From assembly GCA_902780025.1 (NCBI GenBank), contig CACZDV010000004.1:51125-115124 (forward strand): 64,000 bases of DNA, read 5' to 3'. Positions 52,992 through 62,165 of the stretch are shown piece after piece. Origin of the DNA: an uncultured Prevotellaceae bacterium (GTDB lineage Bacteria; Bacteroidota; Bacteroidia; Bacteroidales; Bacteroidaceae). The position numbers and the translations under genes were made by a program. Under the pieces are notes generated by a model that saw only the letters and a list, made by a program, of their open reading frames with translations, made no database searches and was not told where the DNA came from. Within the stretch, counting starts at the first letter, position 1, and the number at the start of each line of letters is the position of its first letter.

Positions 52992-54212
52992 CTATTCTTC
53001 GTAGATGCTGAACGTGGCGGGAAGGTTGGACAATTTTACTTCCAGTTGACGGTCGGAATCGGTGTTGAACGCAACATACCACGAGGGAGGGAGCTGGTGC
53101 CAAGTATTGTTGAGTGTTGAGTGTTGAGTGTTTAGTGTGGAGTGTTTAGTGTTTAGTGATGAGGGTTGAGGGTTGAGGGGCGTGAGCGTCATCGTGGCTT
53201 CCATATTGGGGAATCCACCGCCCGTCTGCTCGCTGAACTCCGCCTCGGCCTTGGTGGAATCACCGTCGCGACCGGCATAGTACATCTTGTAGCGCACCTC
53301 AGCAGGATAGAGGGTGCCGTCAGAACGCTGGGCATAGGTGACGCGGTAGTCGCGGGTGAAGGTGTCGATGCGATAACCAAAGATTCTGGCCATCATATAC
53401 ATCGCCGACGAGATGCGCTCCTGGCGGTTGGTCTTGGTGCCTGTTGCACGGTAGGCACTCAGTACGACGCAGCGAACGGTGTCGAGTATCAGCCAGCCGC
53501 GGTCGTCGGTGTTGCGCTTGGCCTTGAAACTGAGCTTTACCTGATCCCTGCTTGCGCCCTCGTAGTCGGCATAGTGGTAGAAACGATGGTCGCTGATGAA
53601 GTCACGCGTCAGGTCTTCCATAAAGTCCTCGTAGAGCATACGGCGCAGGTTCTGGGTGTCAGTAAGCCGTGTGGAGTCGGAGGCGACGATATGGGCATTG
53701 ACGCTGTCAACCTGCAGTTCGTAGCGCTTGCGGCCGGGACACTTCGTTCGCAGCAGTCCCGTCAAATGGAAGCGATAGATATTGTCGCGGCCCATGCTCT
53801 GCGTGTGGTAGTCCACCTGCTCATAGCCGTCATGAGTAAAATAGTTCCGGGTCTTGCGCTTGACGGTTTCCTTCAGACAGCGACGAATCCACTCAGGTTC
53901 CTTGTTGGTGACGACAACTTCGCCCGTCGACCGGTATCTGGGTTTCAGAAACAGCGTGTCAGAGAGCCGACGGACAACAAGCCGCTCATAGTTTAGGTGG
54001 CTGACGGTGAGCCGCTGGAACTGGAACGACACTCTGGCTACGCCTCGTTCGTTGGAAATCACGGAATGGAAACGCCCGCCCTCCTTGGTGTAGAGCGAGG
54101 CATGGGCAATGGGTTCATGCGTATCGGCATCGGCCACCACCGTCGTCGCCGTGTTCTGGGCGAAGCCGGCAGTCGCAACAAAGATCAGCAGGAAGAGGAG
54201 CAGTCCGGACAT
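52992..54212 (-). CDS. Secreted protein with carboxypeptidase-like regulatory domain
   Basis: A 406-residue exported protein. The start at 54212 gives the signal peptide MSGLLLFLLIFVATAGFAQ; upstream in-frame ATGs would extend far into fur. Residues about 22-105 form a CarboxypepD_reg-like beta-sandwich (TTVVADADTHEPIAHASLYTKEGG). The rest resembles the large Bacteroidetes family of such proteins without a recognised catalytic motif (EWIRRCLKETVKRKTRNYF, DFMEDLTRDFISDHRFYHY). Near the C-terminus PSSLNTKHSTLNTQHSTLN is coded by a drifting tandem repeat. It overlaps the fur gene by 28 bases. Confidence 0.75.
   Translation of the reverse strand: MSGLLLFLLIFVATAGFAQNTATTVVADADTHEPIAHASLYTKEGGRFHSVISNERGVARVSFQFQRLTVSHLNYERLVVRRLSDTLFLKPRYRSTGEVVVTNKEPEWIRRCLKETVKRKTRNYFTHDGYEQVDYHTQSMGRDNIYRFHLTGLLRTKCPGRKRYELQVDSVNAHIVASDSTRLTDTQNLRRMLYEDFMEDLTRDFISDHRFYHYADYEGASRDQVKLSFKAKRNTDDRGWLILDTVRCVVLSAYRATGTKTNRQERISSAMYMMARIFGYRIDTFTRDYRVTYAQRSDGTLYPAEVRYKMYYAGRDGDSTKAEAEFSEQTGGGFPNMEATMTLTPLNPQPSSLNTKHSTLNTQHSTLNNTWHQLPPSWYVAFNTDSDRQLEVKLSNLPATFSIYEE
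53105..53180. repeat. Drifting tandem repeat inside the carboxypeptidase-regulatory-like gene
   Basis: Several imperfect copies of TGTTGAGTGTTGAG / GTGTTTAGTG / GAGGGTTGAGG over about 75 bases, in frame and translated as repeated SLNT/TLNTQHS. Confidence 0.85.
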
Positions 54213-54610
54213 AGACCCTTCGCCATGTAGTTGATGCTGGTCAGATGGTAGCCCTGCGGCAGCGAGACAGAGGGAATGGGGGTGTCGGGCAAGCAAAAGG
54301 TGCGGTGGCAACGCTCGCAGTAGAAGTGCACGTGCTGGTCGTCGTCCTCGGCGTGGCCGTCGTGACTGTAGCAGAGCTCGTAGCGCACACCGTCGCCGCC
54401 ATCCTCGATAACGTGTACCAAGTGGTGCTCGCGGAACAACGTCAGCGCCCGGAATACGCCCGACTTGTCAATCGACAGAATCTTGTATTCCAGTTCCGTC
54501 AACGACATTGGCCGCTCAGCGGCGGCCAATGTCTTAGCCACGACAATGCGGTTTGCCGTCGGCTTAATGCCATGAGAAGCCAACAACTTCTCACACTCTT
54601 CACCTTTCAC
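54185..54610 (-). CDS. Fur family transcriptional regulator
   Basis: A 141-residue metalloregulator. The N-terminal winged helix (LLASHGIKPTANRIVVAKTLAAAERPMSLTELEYKI) is followed by the dimerisation domain with histidine-rich HAEDDDQHVHFYCERCHRTFCL and the structural zinc cysteines CERC and CPDC. It could respond to iron, zinc or peroxide; the subgroup is unclear. It lies between trpS and the secreted protein gene on the same strand. Confidence 0.87.
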   Translation of the reverse strand: MKGEECEKLLASHGIKPTANRIVVAKTLAAAERPMSLTELEYKILSIDKSGVFRALTLFREHHLVHVIEDGGDGVRYELCYSHDGHAEDDDQHVHFYCERCHRTFCLPDTPIPSVSLPQGYHLTSINYMAKGLCPDCSSSC

Positions 54611-54640
54611 TTCTTACCTCTTACTTCTTACCTCTTACCT
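54607..54640. repeat. Drifting tandem repeat between trpS and fur
   Basis: Imperfect copies of TTCTTACCTCTTAC fill the gap. A related unit (CTCTTACTTCTGAC, two copies at 41111-41140) is translated inside the BspA-like gene. Confidence 0.8.
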
Positions 54641-55708
54641 CTAAATCTTCCACATCGTGGAGTCGTTGAAGTAGTCGATACGCATAGCGCGGCGCACCTC
54701 GTCCATCGTCTGGGCACCCACCTCGCGGGCCTGTTCCGTACCTTTCTTTAATATGTTCTGAATCTCGGCGATATCCGTCTCTAACTCGGCACGGCGCTGG
54801 CGCATCGGGTCGAGGAACTTGTTGAGCACCTCATTCAGGAACTTCTTACACTTCATATCGCCCAGTCCGCCGCGAGTGTAGTGCTCCTTCAGCTCGTCGA
54901 GGTTCTGGTATTCAGGCCAGAAGTCGGCAAAATCCTGATCGCAGGAGAAAGCGTCGAGATAAGTAAAGACGGCGTTGCCCTCCACATGGCCAGGGTCGCT
55001 GACGTTCAGGTGTGTGGGGTCAGTGTACATCGAGCGCACCTTCTGCCACACCTCGTCCTTCGAGTCGCTGAGGTAGATGCAGTTGCCAAGTGACTTCGAC
55101 ATCTTCTCCTTACCGTCCGTTCCCGGCAGTCGGCGAGCCGTCAGGTTCTCGGGTAACAAGATGTTGGGCTCCACCAGAACGGGGGCATACGTGTTGTTGA
55201 AGCGGTTCACCAGTTCGCGCGTCACCTCGAGCATAGGCTCCTGGTCCTCGCCGGCAGGCACCGTTGTAGCCTTGAACAGCGTGATGTCGGCAGCCTGCGA
55301 GACAGGATAGCAGAAGAAACCGAGGGGGATGCTCTCGCCCTCGAAGCCACGCATCTTGATCTCCGTCTTCACCGTCGGGTTACGCTGTACGCGGCTCACC
55401 GAGATGAGGTTCATCAGGTAGGTCGTCAGCTCGGCCAACTCGGGGATGTGGCTCTGTATGAAGATGACGCACTTCTCGGGGTCAAGACCTGCCGACAGGT
55501 AGTCGAGCGCCACCTGAATGATGCTCTGGCGCAGCTTCTCGGGGTTGTCGGCATTGTCGGTCAGTGCCTGTACGTCAGCCATGAAAACAAACATACGGTC
55601 GTAGTCGCCTGCGTTCTGCAGTTCTACGCGGCGGCGCAGCGAACCCACGTAGTGCCCCAGGTGGAGCTTACCCGTAGGACGGTCGCCAGTGAGTATTACT
55701 TTTCCCAT
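54641..55708 (-). CDS. trpS: Tryptophanyl-tRNA synthetase
   Basis: A 355-residue class I aminoacyl-tRNA synthetase. The HIGH-like motif is [12 protein letters not shown] and the KMSKS loop is [10 protein letters not shown]. It charges tRNA-Trp. Length and order of motifs are standard. A TAACTTTG box (55738-55745) lies 30 bases upstream; a second TACCTTTG (55821-55828) may be an additional start. Confidence 0.96.
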   Translation of the reverse strand: MGKVILTGDRPTGKLHLGHYVGSLRRRVELQNAGDYDRMFVFMADVQALTDNADNPEKLRQSIIQVALDYLSAGLDPEKCVIFIQSHIPELAELTTYLMNLISVSRVQRNPTVKTEIKMRGFEGESIPLGFFCYPVSQAADITLFKATTVPAGEDQEPMLEVTRELVNRFNNTYAPVLVEPNILLPENLTARRLPGTDGKEKMSKSLGNCIYLSDSKDEVWQKVRSMYTDPTHLNVSDPGHVEGNAVFTYLDAFSCDQDFADFWPEYQNLDELKEHYTRGGLGDMKCKKFLNEVLNKFLDPMRQRRAELETDIAEIQNILKKGTEQAREVGAQTMDEVRRAMRIDYFNDSTMWKI

Positions 55709-55737
55709 TTTTCTTCTCTCTTTAAGTTTTCAGGGTG

Positions 55738-55828
55738 CAAAGTTACGAAAAGTTGAGGGCAAAACAAAAAAACTTGTTTCTTTTTTTTGCCGAGACGGAG
55801 TAACTTCGCGATTTTCATCGCAAAGGTA
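55738..55828 (-). promoter_or_regulatory. One or two -7 boxes upstream of trpS
   Basis: TAACTTTG (55738-55745) and TACCTTTG (55821-55828), both on the minus strand. A transcript from the distal box would begin with a GCGAT-GAAA-ATCGC hairpin near 55805-55818. Confidence 0.5.
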
Positions 55829-55912
55829 CGAAAAACGAGGGAAATACAAAAGAAAAAGCGACTTTTCTTTTGCAGAAATCCGCTTAATGTGACAAAGTTG
55901 GATGTTCAAATG

Positions 55913-57841
55913 TTAATGTGTGGAAAGTGCCAGGCGCAGACCGACGGTGCGCTCGCGCCGCCAGACGGTGAACTGATAGCGATTGGAGACTCGGGCGTAA
56001 TGGGGCGAACTGAAATAACTGCCTCCGCGGATTACACGGAAACGGCGGCGCACCCATTGCGTGAAGAAGTTGCGCTTGGGGTTGACATATTCCTCATAAG
56101 GACTGTCGCACCACTCCCACACACTGCCACTCATGTCGTAGAGTCCCAGTTCGTTGGGCTGCTTGGTTTTCACGGCAGGAAGTACATGGTCAAGACTGTC
56201 GGTCAGTAGCCACGCCACCTGACGTGGGTCATTACTGCCGGCATAGGTATAGTCCTTCGAATGGCGGCCGCCTCGGGCGGCATATTCCCACTCTTGTTCC
56301 GTAGGCAGGCGGAAACGGACGCCCGTTAGGGCGCTCAGCTTCTCGACAAACACCTGGCAGTCTTCGTAGGACACCGACTCTACGGGCCACTGGTTGCCGC
56401 CGTGGATCTTGGAGGGGTTCTTGCCGGTCACCGCCTTCCACAGCTCTTGCGTCACCTCGGTCTCGCCCAGATAGAAGTCCTTCACCGTCGCACGATGGGC
56501 AGGTTTTTCGTCGGGTTCTGCCAAGGGATGTCCATGTGTGTCGCCCATGGAGAAGGTGCCACCCTTTACGGGTTTCATCACAAAGCTGACACCATTCACC
56601 TTGAAGGCCTTGTCTTGGGCATACGTGGTAACAGCACCGGAGAGGAGGAGCACCAGCAGGAGCCCCGCCTTCGGTGATAGCGATGCGGCTTGGGGCTTAG
56701 GCTTGTCTGCAGCATCGTCGTCACGAGGTCCGACAGCCCACCAGATGCAGCGGAGCCAGGCAAATGTCATACAATAGACGTCGAGCCAGAACGTTTCGTG
56801 GATATATTCATGCAGCCAGGCAGGACAGAGAACGTCGGTAGGCAGGATGCAGAAGTTGACGAACAGCAGCCAGAAGAGGACCCAGTCCAGCGTCGTGCGC
56901 CGCGGCTGGAGCCAGAAGGCCATCAGGTAACCAGAGAGGGCGATGATATAGGTGTGCGTCTCGGGACTGTCGCTGAAGATGATGACATACCCCATCATGG
57001 CTGCCAGCGCCTGTACGCGGAATCGGAAATCACCCCACCGCTTGTAGCGCCAGAAGAACAGGGCTGCCAACGCTGCCAACACGCCTATCTGCACCAACCG
57101 GTAGTTAGGCAGCAGCAGGGGTTTCAGTCCGCGGGCGAAGAGCAGTCCAACGAAGTCAGAGTCGCTATGGTGGGAGGAGATCATCTCAAACATATCGTGA
57201 TAGAGCACGAACACGTTGTCGAAGCCGGGATTGATGGCTGGCAGCAGCAGTAAGGTAATGCAGCAGATGACGGCAAAGCCCAGGTTACGCCACACTTTGG
57301 GATAGCAGAACAACAGCGCCAGTTCGATGCCGCCATATACCTTGGTTACCGTGGAGAGCGCTATCAGGAAGACCGCCCACAGGGGTTTGTTGCGCTCCAG
57401 CAGGATGAAGGCAAAGAGGAAGATGTAGCACACCACCGTGTTGTACTGATAACAGAAGATGCTTTGTAGCAGTACTGAAAGCAGGAAGAGGAAAATCTTC
57501 AGCCGGTGGGGCGCCAAGGGGCCAGGCAGCAGGCGGATGGCCAGCGCAAAGAGGCAGTAGTTCATGATATTCCACACAAACGGCCCCAGCCAGTTAGGCA
57601 GCATGAAGATAGGTGCGAAGACCGTGCTGAAGACGGGGGAATAAAGGAAGTAGATGTTGCGCGTCTCGGCATACTCCATCGTGTAGGGGCTGATGCCGCT
57701 CCAGAACATCATCGTCGAGTCGTAGTAGTCGAAGTAGTTCGTGTTTCTGCCACGTGCCACCTCAAGGGCTGTGGCTATGAGTACGACCAGCAGTCCTAAG
57801 CCCAGCCAGAACCACTTGTTGGAGAAAAGTCTCTTGTTCAT
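55913..57841 (-). CDS. GT87-like membrane glycosyltransferase fused to an SUMF1/FGE-type domain
   Basis: A 642-residue fusion. The start at 57841 (MNKRLFSNKWFW) overlaps the GT2 stop by ATGA. Residues about 1-370 carry about ten membrane helices and resemble GT87/DUF2029 mannosyltransferases that use a polyprenyl-phosphate sugar. Residues 410-642 are a formylglycine-generating-enzyme-like domain (KPVKGGTFSMGD, LGETEVTQELWKAVTG, FRLPTEQEWEYAARGG, LYDMSGSVWEWCDS, FRVIRGGSYFSSPHYARVSNR). The cysteines needed for formylglycine formation are absent near its end. Just before it, residues about 385-408 (SPKAGLLLVLLLSGAVTTYAQ) read as an ordinary signal peptide, pointing to fusion of two once separate genes. 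Confidence 0.8.
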   Translation of the reverse strand: MNKRLFSNKWFWLGLGLLVVLIATALEVARGRNTNYFDYYDSTMMFWSGISPYTMEYAETRNIYFLYSPVFSTVFAPIFMLPNWLGPFVWNIMNYCLFALAIRLLPGPLAPHRLKIFLFLLSVLLQSIFCYQYNTVVCYIFLFAFILLERNKPLWAVFLIALSTVTKVYGGIELALLFCYPKVWRNLGFAVICCITLLLLPAINPGFDNVFVLYHDMFEMISSHHSDSDFVGLLFARGLKPLLLPNYRLVQIGVLAALAALFFWRYKRWGDFRFRVQALAAMMGYVIIFSDSPETHTYIIALSGYLMAFWLQPRRTTLDWVLFWLLFVNFCILPTDVLCPAWLHEYIHETFWLDVYCMTFAWLRCIWWAVGPRDDDAADKPKPQAASLSPKAGLLLVLLLSGAVTTYAQDKAFKVNGVSFVMKPVKGGTFSMGDTHGHPLAEPDEKPAHRATVKDFYLGETEVTQELWKAVTGKNPSKIHGGNQWPVESVSYEDCQVFVEKLSALTGVRFRLPTEQEWEYAARGGRHSKDYTYAGSNDPRQVAWLLTDSLDHVLPAVKTKQPNELGLYDMSGSVWEWCDSPYEEYVNPKRNFFTQWVRRRFRVIRGGSYFSSPHYARVSNRYQFTVWRRERTVGLRLALSTH

Positions 57842-58767
57842 TCGAAATTCAGTTTTTCGTCGATGATGTACGACGGGCGGTGCTTCACTTCGTCGAAGAT
57901 GTTCCCTATATAGACGGCCACGATGCCGATGACTGAAATCATGATGCCTGCAATGAACCACATGGAAACAAAGAGGGTGGTCCAGCCGCTGACGTCGATG
58001 CCCGTTATGATGGTCTTTACCACCAGGAAGAGGGCAAAGAGGATGGCCACGAACGTGATGACGAAGCCAAAGTAGGCAATCATACGAAGGGACTTCGTGG
58101 AGAACGATACAGCCGTAGACACGGCCAGGTCGATGCGCTTACGCATGGAGTAGGACGACTCCTTGCCGTCCGTCCGCTCGTCGTGATTGACGATCACCTT
58201 CGCCGTCTTGAAGCCCACCCACTGGTTCATCAGCGGATAGTAGCGGCGATAGTCGCCCATCTGGGCCATTGCCTCGACCACCTTGCGGCGGTAGATGGCA
58301 AACTCGGCGAGTGACTCGTCCTGCCTGGTATCCGTCAGGAAGCCCATCAGCCGGTTGAAGAGCCTTGACCCCTGGGTCATAAAGAAGTTGTCAGGACGGT
58401 TCTGACGGCTGGCAAAGACGATGTCATAGCCCTCGAGCATCTTCTCATAGAGGTCACGAATCTGGGCAGGAGGGTTCTGCAGGTCGCAGTCGAGCGTCAC
58501 CACATAGTCGCCCTGCGACAGGTCGAAACCGGCGTTCAGGGCATATTGCTGTCCGAAGTTACGACTCAGGAACACCCCTTTCACCCGCTTGTTCTCGCTG
58601 CAGATGTCGGTAATGATCTCACGGCTGTTGTCGGGGCTGTGATCCTCGACGAGGATAATCTCGTACTCCTCCGTCAAAGGACGCACGGCATCCTCAATCT
58701 GTCGCACCAACTCGCGTAGCAGCGTCGGTGCCCCATAGACGGGGCTGATGACTGAAATCTTTGTCAT
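57838..58767 (-). CDS. Family 2 glycosyltransferase, polyprenyl-phosphate type
   Basis: A 309-residue GT2 enzyme of the DPM1/GtrB/ArnC group: ISVISPVYGAPTLLRELVRQIE, EDHSPDNSREII, VVTLDCDLQNPPAQI (DxD) and two C-terminal membrane helices (MIAYFGFVITFVAILFALFLVV and SMWFIAGIMISVIGIVAVYIGNIFDEV). It would move a sugar to undecaprenyl phosphate at the inner membrane, and the GT87-like neighbour could then use that lipid-linked sugar. It starts 3 bases after wecE. Confidence 0.9.
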   Translation of the reverse strand: MTKISVISPVYGAPTLLRELVRQIEDAVRPLTEEYEIILVEDHSPDNSREIITDICSENKRVKGVFLSRNFGQQYALNAGFDLSQGDYVVTLDCDLQNPPAQIRDLYEKMLEGYDIVFASRQNRPDNFFMTQGSRLFNRLMGFLTDTRQDESLAEFAIYRRKVVEAMAQMGDYRRYYPLMNQWVGFKTAKVIVNHDERTDGKESSYSMRKRIDLAVSTAVSFSTKSLRMIAYFGFVITFVAILFALFLVVKTIITGIDVSGWTTLFVSMWFIAGIMISVIGIVAVYIGNIFDEVKHRPSYIIDEKLNFE

Positions 58768-58770
58768 GGC

Positions 58771-59898
58771 TTACAGTTCAAAATAGTCTAAAATCAGACG
58801 TGCCACCGTCTCGGCCTGCTCGTCGGTCAGCTCATAGTAGAGCGGCAGCCTCACCAGGCAGTCGCCGTAGCGGTCGCAGTTTACCAAGGGCTTGCCTTCG
58901 TAGAGGTCCTTGTAATAGGCACTGGTGTGGAGCGGCAGGTAGTGGAAGGTGGTCTGGACGCCATGCTCCTTGAGCCACCCCATGAGCTGGGTGCGGACGT
59001 CGAGCGAGGGGCAGACCATATAGTAGATGTGGCCGTTGTTCGTGGCATAGTCGGGGATGTCGGCCATCTGGATGCCCTTCGTCTCCAGCTTGCCGCGTAG
59101 CATCCGGTCGTAGATGTCCCAGATGTGCTTGCGCCGCTGTTGTATGTCGTCCATCTGTTCCAGCTGTGCCCACAGGAAGGCGGCGTTGAATTCAGAGGGC
59201 AGGAACGACGAGCCGGTGTCGCACCAGCCGTACTTGTTCACCATACCGCGGTAGAACTCGGCCCTGTTGGTACCCTTTTCCCATAGGATCTCTGAACGGC
59301 GCACGAAGCGCTCGTCGTTGACCACCAGCATGCCGCCCTCGCCGCAGTTGATGTTCTTGGTCTCGTGGAACGAGAATGCTGCCAGATGTCCGATGCTGCC
59401 GAGGGGACGCCCTTTGTAGTAGGAGTCGACGGCCTGGGCGGCATCCTCTACCACCAGCAGGTTGTGTTTCTCGGCCAGCGCCATGATGGGGTCCATGTCG
59501 CAAGCCACGCCGGCATAATGGACGACCACGATGACCCGTGTACGCTCCGTGATGAGCGGCTCAATCTCGTCGGCCGTCACGTTGGGATTGTTCGCTCCGC
59601 TGTCGGCAAAACGCAGGCGGGCACCCTCGCGCAGAAAGGCGATGGCCGACGACACGAACGTGTAGGACGGGACGATCACCTCGTCGCCAGGCTTCAGGCA
59701 GCAAAGCATGGCGCACATCTCGAGCGCATCAGTGCCCGACGTGCAGAGCAGGCATTTCCTGAAACCATAGCGCTGCTCGAAGAAGGCATGGCACTTCTTG
59801 GTGAAGTCGCCGTTTCCTGACATCGTCATCGAGTGGCATACCTCCTCCATATATTTCAGCTCACGGCCTGAACAGTATGGTTTGTTAAAGGGGATCAT
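58771..59898 (-). CDS. wecE: dTDP-4-amino-4,6-dideoxygalactose transaminase
   Basis: A 375-residue DegT/DnrJ/EryC1 family PLP enzyme close to WecE/RffA. Start MIPFNKPYCSGRELKYM, CTSGTDALEMCAML, VEDAAQAVDSYYKGRPLGSIG and the PLP lysine in FHETKNINCGEGG fit. It makes the 4-amino sugar used in surface glycans. First gene of the WecE-GT2-GT87 operon, with TACCTTTG 27 bases upstream. Confidence 0.88.
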   Translation of the reverse strand: MIPFNKPYCSGRELKYMEEVCHSMTMSGNGDFTKKCHAFFEQRYGFRKCLLCTSGTDALEMCAMLCCLKPGDEVIVPSYTFVSSAIAFLREGARLRFADSGANNPNVTADEIEPLITERTRVIVVVHYAGVACDMDPIMALAEKHNLLVVEDAAQAVDSYYKGRPLGSIGHLAAFSFHETKNINCGEGGMLVVNDERFVRRSEILWEKGTNRAEFYRGMVNKYGWCDTGSSFLPSEFNAAFLWAQLEQMDDIQQRRKHIWDIYDRMLRGKLETKGIQMADIPDYATNNGHIYYMVCPSLDVRTQLMGWLKEHGVQTTFHYLPLHTSAYYKDLYEGKPLVNCDRYGDCLVRLPLYYELTDEQAETVARLILDYFEL

Positions 59899-59924
59899 GT
59901 CGATATGTTGCTTGGTTTTGTGTG

Positions 59925-59932
59925 CAAAGGTA
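59925..59932 (-). promoter_or_regulatory. -7 box of the wecE operon
   Basis: TACCTTTG on the minus strand, 27 bases before the wecE start. Confidence 0.6.
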
Positions 59933-60013
59933 CTTCAAAAAACGAAAACAGCCAAATATTTCACCAAAAAACACGCTTATTGTCGTATTGTCGCTTTGTC
60001 GCTATCCTTTCAA

Positions 60014-61039
60014 TCATAGATTGTCGATTGTTACTTTCCAATAGCCTGTCTTATTGCTACCTACACGGACAATAATACCCAAAGACTTCAATACGGAAAT
60101 ATGCTTATAAACTTGTCTTTCCTTCAAGCCCTTTTTCGCGCAGATATCGGTAACCGTTGCTTTAGGATTCTGTTGGATAATGGCCAATACATCCCATGCG
60201 GATTGTGAAACCTCCGGAAATTTACCCTGCACTTTATCCTGCACTTTATCCTGCACTTTATTGGGAATCTCGTTCTCATCATCTTCATAATTCTCCATCG
60301 CATCCAGCAAGCATTTCAGCATAAACTCCACAAATGCTGTGCTATTGCCTACTGTGTCGCATTGAGCGATAACATTGTAGTAATCCTGCTGATGGGCTTT
60401 TACAATAGATTCTTCAGGAAGCCACGCAAAGATGCCCTTCCATCGTGACAGCAATATGGTCTGCCAGTAGCGCCCCATACGTCCGTTGCCATCAATAAAG
60501 GGGTGAATAAACTCAAACTCATAATGGAACACACACGAATGAATCAATGGATGCTCTTTCGTTGTTCTCACCCAATGGAAAAGGTCACCCATTAAGTGTG
60601 GCACCTGACTGGGTGGAGGAGCCATGTGCAGACGGTTGCCATTCCCATCAAACACACCCACGCCCTCCTGACGGTAGTGTCCTGCTTGCTTCACCAGGTC
60701 TTTCATCATCAGCCCATGAGCCTTCAGCATATCCTTCTCTTTGAAAGCATCCAGTTCTGGCATCAGGCGATAGGCTTCAATGGCATTCTTCACCTCCTGT
60801 ATCTCGTCAGGCGCTCCCAACACTCGCTTTCCATCGATGATATCTGTCACCTGCTTCAATGACAGACTATTATGCTCAATAGCCAGTGACGAGTGAATCG
60901 TCTTTATCTGACTCTTCTTACGCAACTGCGGAGAGGACGCATTTTCGCCCAGTCTCATGTTAATGATGCCCACCTGCTCTGATATCTCTGAAATCAGATG
61001 CAGCATCTCTGACGTTATATCGAATGGAGGTTTATACAT
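60014..61039 (-). CDS. Fic family protein with C-terminal winged helix
   Basis: A 341-residue Fic/DOC protein. The start at 61039 (MYKPPFDITSEML) lies 20 bases after a TATCTTTG box; an upstream ATG would precede that box. The Fic core motif HPFIDGNGRMGR is intact, so AMP or other nucleotide transfer to a protein hydroxyl is expected. An N-terminal inhibitory-type helix (IHSSLAIEHN, compare SxxxEG/N) suggests self-inhibition. The C-terminal 70 residues form a winged helix (KATVTDICAKKGLKERQVYKHISVLKSLGIIVRVG). A three-copy 12-base repeat encodes KVQDKVQDKVQGK between the two. Partner and target unknown. Confidence 0.88.
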   Translation of the reverse strand: MYKPPFDITSEMLHLISEISEQVGIINMRLGENASSPQLRKKSQIKTIHSSLAIEHNSLSLKQVTDIIDGKRVLGAPDEIQEVKNAIEAYRLMPELDAFKEKDMLKAHGLMMKDLVKQAGHYRQEGVGVFDGNGNRLHMAPPPSQVPHLMGDLFHWVRTTKEHPLIHSCVFHYEFEFIHPFIDGNGRMGRYWQTILLSRWKGIFAWLPEESIVKAHQQDYYNVIAQCDTVGNSTAFVEFMLKCLLDAMENYEDDENEIPNKVQDKVQDKVQGKFPEVSQSAWDVLAIIQQNPKATVTDICAKKGLKERQVYKHISVLKSLGIIVRVGSNKTGYWKVTIDNL

Positions 61040-61058
61040 TTTCTTTAGATCCTGCCCG

Positions 61059-61066
61059 CAAAGATA
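61059..61066 (-). promoter_or_regulatory. -7 box of the Fic gene
   Basis: TATCTTTG on the minus strand, 20 bases before the Fic start. The 200 bases from here to 61268 hold nothing else I can name. Confidence 0.62.
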
Positions 61067-61268
61067 AGGATTATTTCTGAAACTTCCAAATAGTTGAAGC
61101 AAAAAACGAGAAAAGCAAGAATGAAGCATAAAATTCTAAACATCCGCTTCTTTTGTACACAGGCCAATCACAAATTTACAAAAATAAATCAGAGAACCGG
61201 GACCTGATTACAACAAGATAGATGCAGTCGTAGTCCATCTTGAAGGTTTCTGGAAGGATGTAGCCTCA

Positions 61269-62114
61269 TCACTTAGAATTAAAATATTCGCCAATAGTAC
61301 CATTGTGCTCCATGTAGCTTGCAATAATAGATTTCCATATGTCAAAAGGGATCTTTCCATCCACTCTAAAAAGTTTAAACCTTTTGGATAGATCACGACT
61401 TTTTATATTACCTACAATTCTTTTAAGATAACTATCTTCACTGTACTTTCTAATGGCACCATCTATGTGTACAAACATTGAATTCTCCCTATCATAATGG
61501 GTATGCACGTATTTACATAAAACATTTTCAGATGTATATGCACAATCTATAACTTGTAGCTCCTCTACCTCTAAATGGAAGCTGTTGTCTTTCTTATTTT
61601 CCCAATAATAATCAGTCTCATAACTATGTGTGGCAAATTTATCTGCATCATTTAAAACATAAGCTGTTTGCCCCTCTTTATTCGCAGGAATATCATTCGT
61701 AAACCTAGGTCCGTAATATCTTTCTCTCCTGCAATAATGTGACCAATCTTTACTGAGCATGATTCTGTCAAAATCTAAAGCAATTTTCAACGATGGCAGT
61801 CTATTCTCTTGGTAATAACCAAACAAGTAGGGGATAATCATGCCAAAACCATTAAAAATGCTATAACGTCTTCTGAAACAAGGATGAAGCATTATAACAT
61901 ATTCTGAATTATTTGACTTCAGATAACCAACTTCCGAGATTCCTGGTTCACCTAGAATAGAGAAATCTGTGAGCAAGTCGTTGATATCAAACAACCCTTC
62001 TTCATCTCTCCTATATATTAAGCAGGGAAACACATCAAATAAAATATTTTCCCTTTCATACATTGGGTAGGTTGTCTCTATTTCTATTCCCGTCAGGCTC
62101 TTCCCTAGTATCAT
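61269..62114 (-). CDS. Orphan protein of unknown function, AT-rich
   Basis: A 281-residue soluble protein (MILGKSLTGIEIETTYPMYEREN...). I recognise no family, signal peptide, membrane segment or catalytic motif. It is rich in aromatic and charged residues (RRRYSIFNGFGMIIPYLFGYY, SHYCRRERYYGPRF). Its coding DNA is clearly more AT-rich than the first 60 kb, indicating recent acquisition. It lies between a Fic gene and a TnpB-like nuclease gene, all on the minus strand, with 51 bases to the nuclease stop. A role in the same accessory module is possible but only an inference. Confidence 0.6.
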   Translation of the reverse strand: MILGKSLTGIEIETTYPMYERENILFDVFPCLIYRRDEEGLFDINDLLTDFSILGEPGISEVGYLKSNNSEYVIMLHPCFRRRYSIFNGFGMIIPYLFGYYQENRLPSLKIALDFDRIMLSKDWSHYCRRERYYGPRFTNDIPANKEGQTAYVLNDADKFATHSYETDYYWENKKDNSFHLEVEELQVIDCAYTSENVLCKYVHTHYDRENSMFVHIDGAIRKYSEDSYLKRIVGNIKSRDLSKRFKLFRVDGKIPFDIWKSIIASYMEHNGTIGEYFNSK

Positions 62115-62165
62115 TTTTAAAATGATTCTCCTCTATCATTTTATTTTACCTCCCCAAGATTTCAC

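Noticed and set aside
55700-55817. A 40-codon ORF (MKIAKLLRLGKKKKQ...) upstream of and overlapping the trpS start
   Set aside because: Contains only one tryptophan codon, so it does not look like a trp leader peptide, and it passes through the proximal promoter box.
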